Source: Tragulus kanchil (taxonomy: Eukaryota; Chordata; Mammalia; Artiodactyla; Tragulidae). From it: a stretch of 64,000 nucleotides of DNA. This document shows, one piece after another, positions 56,952 to 64,000 of the stretch. Under the pieces are notes generated by a model. It was not told where the DNA came from. It worked only from the letters and a program-made list of their open reading frames with translations, and searched no databases. The first letter of the stretch is position 1; every line of letters starts with the position of its first letter. The translations under genes and the position numbers were made by a program. The stretch spans positions 93,531,001 through 93,595,000 of the forward strand of contig JAIOJX010000005.1 of NCBI GenBank assembly GCA_022376925.1, in the 5' to 3' direction.

Positions 56952-59088
56952 CTGTCTCTGTGGCCGGCAAGACCCTGCTGGCCTGCTTCTGCCTCCTGAC
57001 CAGCCACCTTTCCCATAATCGAAACTGCCTTGACCTGAACCCATGTGGATGGAGAGACAAGGCTGGGGGTGGGGCTTGCTTCCTGGTGGTGACTCAGGCA
57101 GTTCTGGGGACCTCTGGCCACCTGCTGCCCCCTCAGGCCTGCCTGGCCTCTGGTCATCTCTGTGGAACAGCTCCCAGGGGAGGGGGTAGACACAGGGGTC
57201 CCTGGGTGCACACAGGCTGGAGAGGGGGCTGCAGGGCTGCATTTAGGAGACCCCGTGGAAACACCTCACCTTCCAGATGCTATACCATGAGCAGGTCTAG
57301 GCTGGCTGGCCAGGGGGCTGACAGGCCTGCGCCTGGTAGAAGGGGCAGCCATCAGACAAGAGTCCCTTCTTACGCATGGACCTGCGTCTAGCCCCGCACA
57401 GTGAGCCCCTCTGGGCCTGCTCCTGCCTAGAGGTGACAAGGGGTCCCCACAACATTCTCGAATCCACCCTGGAGTGCCCATGTCCTGCTGAGCTGAAAAT
57501 CTGGGGAATTTTCAGCTGGTATCTCTCAGCTGGCGTTTCAGAGGAAGTGACCTTGGTCTCTGAATCATGTGGGGTTCACCCTGCAGCCCAGAGCAGGTAG
57601 AGGTGCAAGCCGGGCGTGTGGGAAGGAGGTCACAGCTAAGGTGGCAGCTCATGTGGCTGAGATGTGGCCTCCTCCTCCACTGGCACCCCTGGTCCCCACC
57701 CCCAGTGAAGCCTTATGTGCCTGATCCCCCACCACCTTGCACAGGCCCTCTGACTTCTTGGCCTGGTCCAGCCCTGGGTGCCAGGGTGTAGACAACTCAC
57801 CTGCCCCTTGGCCCCAGCCTCCAGCCAGTGTAGAGACCCGGGCTCCCTGGAATCGGGAGTCCCTGCCCCATTCCAACTCCAGGGAATGAAACGAGGTCAC
57901 AAGCCATAGCCACACGGGCTTCTATCAAATCCGTCCTTGAAGCTACCACAAGGGTGTATGGAAACGGGATGCCAGTCCTTGGCCTGGCAACATGGAGGAA
58001 GGTGCAGCTGGTGTCATCACTGCCTCTCATCTCTCTCTCTTGATCAGAGTGTAGTGAATAAACATGTCTCCGTGTATCACTGCGCTGAATTACAGAGGAA
58101 CCCAATGAGAGACAGAGTCCCTAGTAAATACTAGGAGCTGACAGACATGAACCTCCCTGCCTGGCGAGGCTCTAAGGCCCAGACAGGAGGGAATGAGGAC
58201 AAAGAGGCCCTGGCCCCACTGGGTACACGGAGTGTCTGAAGGCCAGGGTGGTGCTCTGACCCTTACACCTGCTCAAGGCTGCACAGCACCCTTGGCAGGG
58301 CCAGGATGGGAATCCTGGAGTCGTGAGCCAGGGCTGTCTGCTGCTCTGCTTGGCCTGGACTCTACTCCCTGGTCAGACTCATGGCCCAGGGCTTGTAAGT
58401 CTCTCAGGCCTTCTAGGGTCTTCACAGCCTGGGGCTGGTGAGGTGCTGGATATGGTGGTGCTGCGAGGGTGGGCTTAGAGCCCAAGCCTGTCTTGGTCGC
58501 AAGGGGACAAGGTTCTCCTCTGGATGCTGGCATTGGCAGGTGCTTCTGAGAGAATAATGACAGCATCCTGCTGGAGGCCCAGGGAGGAGAGTCAAGTGAT
58601 GGCTGAGGAGCACCACTGGGAGACCCTCAGCTCCAAGACCACGGGGGACATGTTACCTCAGAGCCAGCAGGCAGGGCCCTTCCTGGCCTGGCCAGAGACC
58701 TCCTCACCAGCCCTTGTCCCTCCTGTCCTTTATCTTATGCACTGTTGGCCTTCTGAGTGCAGCAGAAACGTCAGAGGTCCTCACATCTCCCAGGGCCACC
58801 TGCCAGGCCTTCACAGCCCTCCTAGAAGCTGTCCCCAAGCACCCTACTGAGCACATGGCCCAGATCAAACTCTGTCAGGGGTGTGGATGCGGTGTGACTT
58901 CCCAACAAGCTTCTCCAGGCAGGGCCTCAACTACTGCCTGTGACATGCTGTCCCTGCCTGAGCACAGGGCTCACAGGACAAGGGCAAAGACAGACATGAG
59001 GCCCACACTCTCAGAGCTCAGGGTCTCATCTGGTCCTGCCCATGCTCACCTCATCCTTGCTACACCCATGGGGAGATGGGTGAAGGGT
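56952..59088. other. Anonymous GC-rich single-copy DNA
   Basis: About 2.1 kb with no duplication or recognisable repeat. Frames up to about 140 codons on both strands show no known domain. It is compatible with intergenic or intronic DNA; unrecognised exons cannot be excluded. Confidence 0.45.
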
Positions 59089-61282
59089 GGTTGGACCTAA
59101 GGCTTTGGGCTGCAGAGAGGATGAGGCCCAGGCCCTGGCTCCTTCCCCAGCCCTGCTCTTTGCACACTCATGAGGGCCACTGTAGGGAATGGCCACCCTT
59201 TGGATATTCTGAAATGCAGAGTCAGAATATACCAATCCCCCATCCTGTCACCCTATGTTCCCTCCACATAGGGTCTCTGAGACACCAGGGGTCCAGGGCA
59301 GTCCAGCCAGCAGACTGTGTTCTGGAGGGACCCAAGCTTACCCACAGCCCAGGGCGTGAGCACTCTCAAATCCTGTGCTGGACCTGGGATAGGACTGAGC
59401 CTCTCTCCTTCTCTTTCTCAGGCTGAGGCCCGGGTCTGAGGCATGCATCTCCCTCTTGGCCTCCTCTCCTCCCAGCCCTTGTGCTAATAGGAAAAGCTTC
59501 CATTAAGGTCGATGACAGCAACTGCCACCCAGGAGACACCCTTTGATCTCAGGGCAGCAGGAAGCAGGGGGTCGAGGAGGAGGGTTGCCCTTCTAACACA
59601 GCAGTGTTGACCGGCTCTCTGAGGTCCTGGATCTTGGGGTGGCAGGTAAGGAGATGGAAGGGGCAGCACTATTGGGGGCAGGCCCCTGACCTGGATGAGG
59701 CTGCCCGGAGAGGAAGGGGACAGTCCAGGGTGATCCTGGGGGGGGTGCCCCAGAGCAGGCGCAGAGGGCCCCAGTGTGTCTTGACCAATCACAAGAGCCG
59801 TCAGCTCCGGGGTGGGGGTGGGGTGGGGACTGATCATTTTCCAGAACCCCTCTTGGAATTCTCCTGCCCTTGCCACAGTCACAACCCTTAGGAGACAGCC
59901 TGAAGTGAGCAAGCTGCGCTGCGGCTCTTTAAAACACTTCCTGCACAGTGGTGCCTCTGGGTTACCGGTTCTGACTAACAGGGACCTCTCAGCTGCCCCC
60001 ACCTCGGCTTCCTTCTTGAGAAATCTGATGCTCCCCCAGCCTGTTGAGCCGAGGTCTGAACACCCGCCAGATGCAGCCTGCATTTAAGGTGACCTGATGA
60101 AGCTCGGGGTCCCAGACTTTAAGCTGGTAAGACACCCTGAGCCATGGGGCATTTCTCCCCCACTGCAGAATTTCCTGCCCCCCAGGTTGGACCTAAGGCT
60201 TTGGGCTGCAGAGAGGATGAGGCCCAGGCCCTGGCTCCTTCCCCAGCCCTGCTCTTTGCACACTCATGAGGGCCACTGTAGGGAATGGCCACCCTTTGGA
60301 TATTCTGAAATGCAGAGTCAGAATATACCAATCCCCCATCCTGTCACCCTATGTTCCCTCCACATAGGGTCTCTGAGACACCAGGGGTCCAGGGCAGTCC
60401 AGCCAGCAGACTGTGTTCTGGAGGGACCCAAGCTTACCCACAGCCCAGGGCGTGAGCACTCTCAAATCCTGTGCTGGACCTGGGATAGGACTGAGCCTCT
60501 CTCCTTCTCTTTCTCAGGCTGAGGCCCGGGTCTGAGGCATGCATCTCCCTCTTGGCCTCCTCTCCTCCCAGCCCTTGTGCTAATAGGAAAAGCTTCCATT
60601 AAGGTCGATGACAGCAACTGCCACCCAGGAGACACCCTTTGATCTCAGGGCAGCAGGAAGCAGGGGGTCGAGGAGGAGGGTTGCCCTTCTAACACAGCAG
60701 TGTTGACCGGCTCTCTGAGGTCCTGGATCTTGGGGTGGCAGGTAAGGAGATGGAAGGGGCAGCACTATTGGGGGCAGGCCCCTGACCTGGATGAGGCTGC
60801 CCGGAGGGGAAGGGGACAGTCCAGGGTGATCCTGGGGGGGGTGCCCCAGAGCAGGCGCAGAGGGCCCCAGTGTGTCTTGACCAATCACAAGAGCCGTCAG
60901 CTCCGGGGTGGGGGTGGGGTGGGGACTGATCATTTTCCAGAACCCCTCTTGGAATTCTCCTGCCCTTGCCACAGTCACAACCCTTAGGAGACAGCCTGAA
61001 GTGAGCAAGCTGCGCTGCGGCTCTTTAAAACACTTCCTGCACAGTGGTGCCTCTGGGTTACCGGTTCTGACTAACAGGGACCTCTCAGCTGCCCCCACCT
61101 CGGCTTCCTTCTTGAGAAATCTGATGCTCCCCCAGCCTGTTGAGCCGAGGTCTGAACACCCGCCAGATGCAGCCTGCATTTAAGGTGACCTGATGAAGCT
61201 CGGGGTCCCAGACTTTAAGCTGGTAAGACACCCTGAGCCATGGGGCATTTCTCCCCCAACTGCAGACAATCCCGCCCCTGCC
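59089..61282. repeat. Direct tandem duplication D20
   Basis: Copy 1 is 59089-60184 and copy 2 is 60185-61282, offset 1096. The last 30 bases of copy 1 (60155-60184) are a degraded version of 61252-61282. One A/G difference lies at 59711/60807. Confidence 0.95.
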
Positions 61283-61934
61283 TGTCTCACCTCGGTTTGC
61301 CATCATGGGTGAACATTCAGCCCCTTCCCAGTGGGATGCAGAACCCACATGTCTGTGGCCTCTAAATGTTCTCTCGGCAGGGCTTAGACCTTCAGGAACT
61401 GACCCTCTCTAGAGGCTGCTGGAGCCTGAGGACAGCACCTCCCCCAGCCAGGCCCTCTGCCCCTGAGAGGCCACACAGGGGCAGAGCACTGGTCACCCGC
61501 AGATCTGATTTTGCTTCTCCCTGCCAGCAGTGGCCAGGGATGGAAAAGGGTGAGGAAGGGATGATGTGAAACATGGTACCCACTGAACACTGGGGAGATC
61601 TCCCAGGATCTCTCCAAGCTGACTACTCAGGCCTGTGAGCTTCAGCAAATGCTGGTGGGAACAGCAAGGCATGCTGGGGCAAGAAGGTACCACATGAACT
61701 TATCACAGAGGAGCCTGCCCCACCAGGTTCCCTGAGAGGCTGCGGGAGGGCGGGCCAGAAGCCTCCCAGCAGGAGAAGCCTTCTCCCAGGCGCTGGGGCA
61801 AAGGCCCCCACACAGGCAGCTCATCACCCGTTCCAGGCATTTCAGCACCGAGGCCCTTCCCGAGACCTAGCTGTGAACATCAACAAATCCTGGTCCACAT
61901 GGATTGTCATGGGAAGGGTTGGACAGACAGAATG

Positions 61935-62090
61935 TCAGAAGGAAAACCAGAAAAATGAGAGACTAAGAGAAAGGAAGAAGTGCGATTGACAGGGAGGCAA
62001 AGAGAGAAGACAGAGAGAGACAGAGGGTGGAAAGGAGACCAGAGGAGAAGGAGAGGCACTGAAGCTGAAGCCGGAACAGAGATGAGGAGG
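61935..62090 (+). repeat. Purine-rich stretch
   Basis: About 150 bases dominated by GA words (GAGAGACTAAGAGAAAGG, GAAGACAGAGAGAGACAGAG). Low complexity; repeated at 63021-63176 by D21. Confidence 0.65.
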
Positions 62091-63020
62091 AGCTGGTGTC
62101 TCGTGGAGACGGTGGGGGTGGGGCGGGCAATAAGCTGCCGGTTCCCAGAGCACTCCACTTAGGTGCTGAGCATCTCTGAGGGACTGGGCCAGTGACTCGG
62201 GATCTGATGCTCCCGCAGCCCCCTGTTGAGCCGAGGTCTGAACACCCGCCAGATGCAGCCTGCATTTAAGGTGACCTGATGAAGCTCGGGGTCCCAGACT
62301 TTAAGCTGGTAAGACACCCTGAGCCATGGGGCATTTCTCCCCCAACTGCAGACAATCCCGCCCCTGCCTGTCTCACCTCGGTTTGCCATCATGGGTGAAC
62401 ATTCAGCCCCTTCCCAGTGGGATGCAGAACCCACATGTCTGTGGCCTCTAAATGTTCTCTCGGCAGGGCTTAGACCTTCAGGAACTGCCCCTCTCTAGAG
62501 GCTGCTGGAGCCTGAGGACAGCACCTCCCCCAGCCAGGCCCTCTGCCCCTGAGAGGCCACACAGGGGCAGAGCACTGGTCACCCGCAGATCTGATTTTGC
62601 TTCTCCCTGCCAGCAGTGGCCAGGGATGGAAAAGGGTGAGGAAGGGATGATGTGAAACATGGTACCCACTGAACACTGGGGAGATCTCCCAGGATCTCTC
62701 CAAGCTGACTACTCAGGCCTGTGAGCTTCAGCAAATGCTGGTGGGAACAGCAAGGCATGCTGGGGCAAGAAGGTACCACATGAACTTATCACAGAGGAGC
62801 CTGCCCCACCAGGTTCCCTGAGAGGCTGCGGGAGGGCGGGCCAGAAGCCTCCCAGCAGGAGAAGCCTTCTCCCAGGCGCTGGGGCAAAGGCCCCCACACA
62901 GGCAGCTCATCACCCGTTCCAGGCATTTCAGCACCGAGGCCCTTCCCGAGACCTAGCTGTGAACATCAACAAATCCTGGTCCACATGGATTGTCATGGGA
63001 AGGGTTGGACAGACAGAATG

Positions 63021-63176
63021 TCAGAAGGAAAACCAGAAAAATGAGAGACTAAGAGAAAGGAAGAAGTGCGATTGACAGGGAGGCAAAGAGAGAAGACAGA
63101 GAGAGACAGAGGGTGGAAAGGAGACCAGAGGAGAAGGAGAGGCACTGAAGCTGAAGCCGGAACAGAGATGAGGAGG
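63021..63176 (+). repeat. Purine-rich stretch, D21 copy
   Basis: Copy of the stretch at 61935. Confidence 0.65.
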
Positions 63177-63292
63177 AGCTGGTGTCTCGTGGAGACGGTG
63201 GGGGTGGGGCGGGCAATAAGCTGCCGGTTCCCAGAGCACTCCACTTAGGTGCTGAGCATCTCTGAGGGACTGGGCCAGTGACTCGGGATCTG

Positions 63293-63892
63293 TGGTGTGG
63301 GACTCTCTGGGCCCCGGCTTTGCTGCTGTGCAGAGGGCCAGGGCTGGAGGGGGTCTTAGAGACCATGGTCTGAGCCCCTTCCACTGAGGCCAGAAGAGCA
63401 GGGTTCTGGGGGCCCCCGGAACTGAACCCTGAGCCGAGCCAGATCCAGAGACCCTGACTCCTCACCAGGCTCCCACCTGCACTTCTTGCTCCAAATCAAA
63501 GCCTAAGCTCAGGGGGTGGACTCGAAAAGCCCACTGGGCACAGGTGGCCTGGCTCCCAGGACTGGACAGGTGAGAGGTTCAGAGTGCTGACATGGCAGGA
63601 AGGACTGACTCTCCACAGGCAGCCCCTGCCACTCCCCAGTTAGACAGGAAGGAGCCCCCTGGCCACAGGCACACGGTGGGCTGGCAGGCTGGGTCCAGGG
63701 TGGACAAGAAGGCGTCAAGGGTCACAGTCACCTTAGAGGAGGCAGGTTCAGCAGGGGCTCAAGCTGAGTCTTCCTGGACTCCTCGGGCTTCTCAGGGAGG
63801 GACACGTCCCACTCTACAGCCCACGGTATCATAAACGATTGGTCCAGTTTGCTCGACTGAAGCCCTGTACTCACTTTGAGAATAAAGTTATT
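63293..63892. other. Anonymous single-copy DNA
   Basis: GC-rich sequence after the last duplication. No exon or repeat recognised. Confidence 0.4.
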
Positions 63893-64000
63893 CAGCCACT
63901 TCCCTGGTGATTCAATGGCTAAGACTTTGCTCCCAATGCAGGGTGCCTGGGTTTAATTCCAGGTCAGAACTAGATCCCTCATGCTGCAACTAAGAGCTTG
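63893..64000 (+). mobile_element. CHR-type SINE, running off the window end
   Basis: CACTTCCCTGGTGATTCAAT, a decayed box B (GGGTTTAATTCC) and CCCTCATGCTGCAACTAAGA match the head and start of the body of the classic CHR/long tRNA-type SINE. It is diverged and truncated by the window edge. Confidence 0.8.

Larger units (their letters stand above)
61119..63292. repeat. Direct tandem duplication D21, overlapping D20
   Basis: Copy 1 is 61119-62201 and copy 2 is 62202-63292. The offset is 1083, changing to 1086 after small indels at the start of copy 2. ATCTG is shared at the edges. About 140 bp are present three times (60023, 61119, 62202). Confidence 0.95.

Noticed and set aside
59484..60083. 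199-codon minus-strand frame conserved in two copies (also 61179-60580)
   Set aside because: Conservation is explained by D20. The sequence has no recognisable domain, is in GC-rich DNA where long chance frames are common, and no splice or promoter context was seen.
1..64000. Reading the repeated frames as tandemly duplicated gene families
   Set aside because: Non-coding flanks, SINEs, LTRs and microsatellites are copied just as exactly, so coding selection is not the cause.
1..64000. CRISPR array, operon, phage or other prokaryotic system
   Set aside because: The repeat families are mammalian, direct repeats are about 1.1 kb or simple sequence, and no prokaryotic genes are present.
1..64000. 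Satellite DNA or a segmental tandem array
   Set aside because: A satellite repeats the same monomer. Here each of the 21 units is different and occurs only two times (three in overlaps).

Overview
The window looks like an intergenic or intronic stretch of a ruminant (even-toed ungulate) nuclear genome. The evidence is its repeats: the 3' end of the BovB (RTE) LINE, Bov-tA SINEs with BovB-derived tails, tRNA-Glu-derived CHR-type SINEs, artiodactyl L1 3' ends, ancient L2, MIR and MaLR relics, and ERV LTRs. No intact protein-coding gene, rRNA or true tRNA gene could be supported. The longest open frames (up to about 250 codons) are antisense reads of transposons or chance frames in GC-rich DNA. 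Coding remnants are limited to BovB and L1 reverse-transcriptase relics, plus one retrocopy-like insertion of a 3'-UTR-like sequence.

The dominant structure is not a gene. Twenty-one times along the window, a segment of about 1.06-1.16 kb is followed at once by a second, nearly identical direct copy of itself (D1-D21). The duplicated segments are unrelated to one another. The sequence therefore reads as a chain of tiles 1.9-7 kb long, each starting again about 1.1 kb before the previous tile ended. Junctions carry short non-matching tails, missing bases and clustered mismatches, and tile interiors are nearly identical. The simplest reading is unmerged overlapping contigs or a gap-closing artefact in a draft assembly. 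About 23 kb (roughly 36 percent) would then be redundant and the true locus would be near 41 kb. A biological origin cannot be excluded from one sequence.

Layout: 1-13.5 kb is GC-rich non-coding sequence (D1-D5) with one SINE nested in L1, a BovB tail, and L2 and MIR relics. 13.5-20.5 kb has an LTR with target-site duplication, Bov-tA, L1 3' ends, an old L1M block and a retrocopy-like insertion (D6-D7). 20.5-29.6 kb has Bov-tA copies, a BovB 3' end interrupted by a SINE, and an adjacent solo LTR (D8-D10). 29.7-42 kb is AT-rich and transposon-dense, with antisense L1 ORF2, tandem SINEs and an L1 3' UTR (D11-D15). 42-53 kb mixes single-copy DNA, a MaLR LTR with nested Bov-tA, microsatellites and more SINEs (D16-D18). 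53-64 kb is GC-rich, mostly anonymous DNA with MIR relics (D19-D21) and a SINE running off the end.

A CHR-like SINE subfamily with a distinctive body occurs at eight independent sites. Several insertions have perfect target-site duplications, so it was probably mobile more recently than the more diverged Bov-tA copies here. This may point to a ruminant lineage other than cattle, sheep or goat, but the species cannot be fixed from the sequence.
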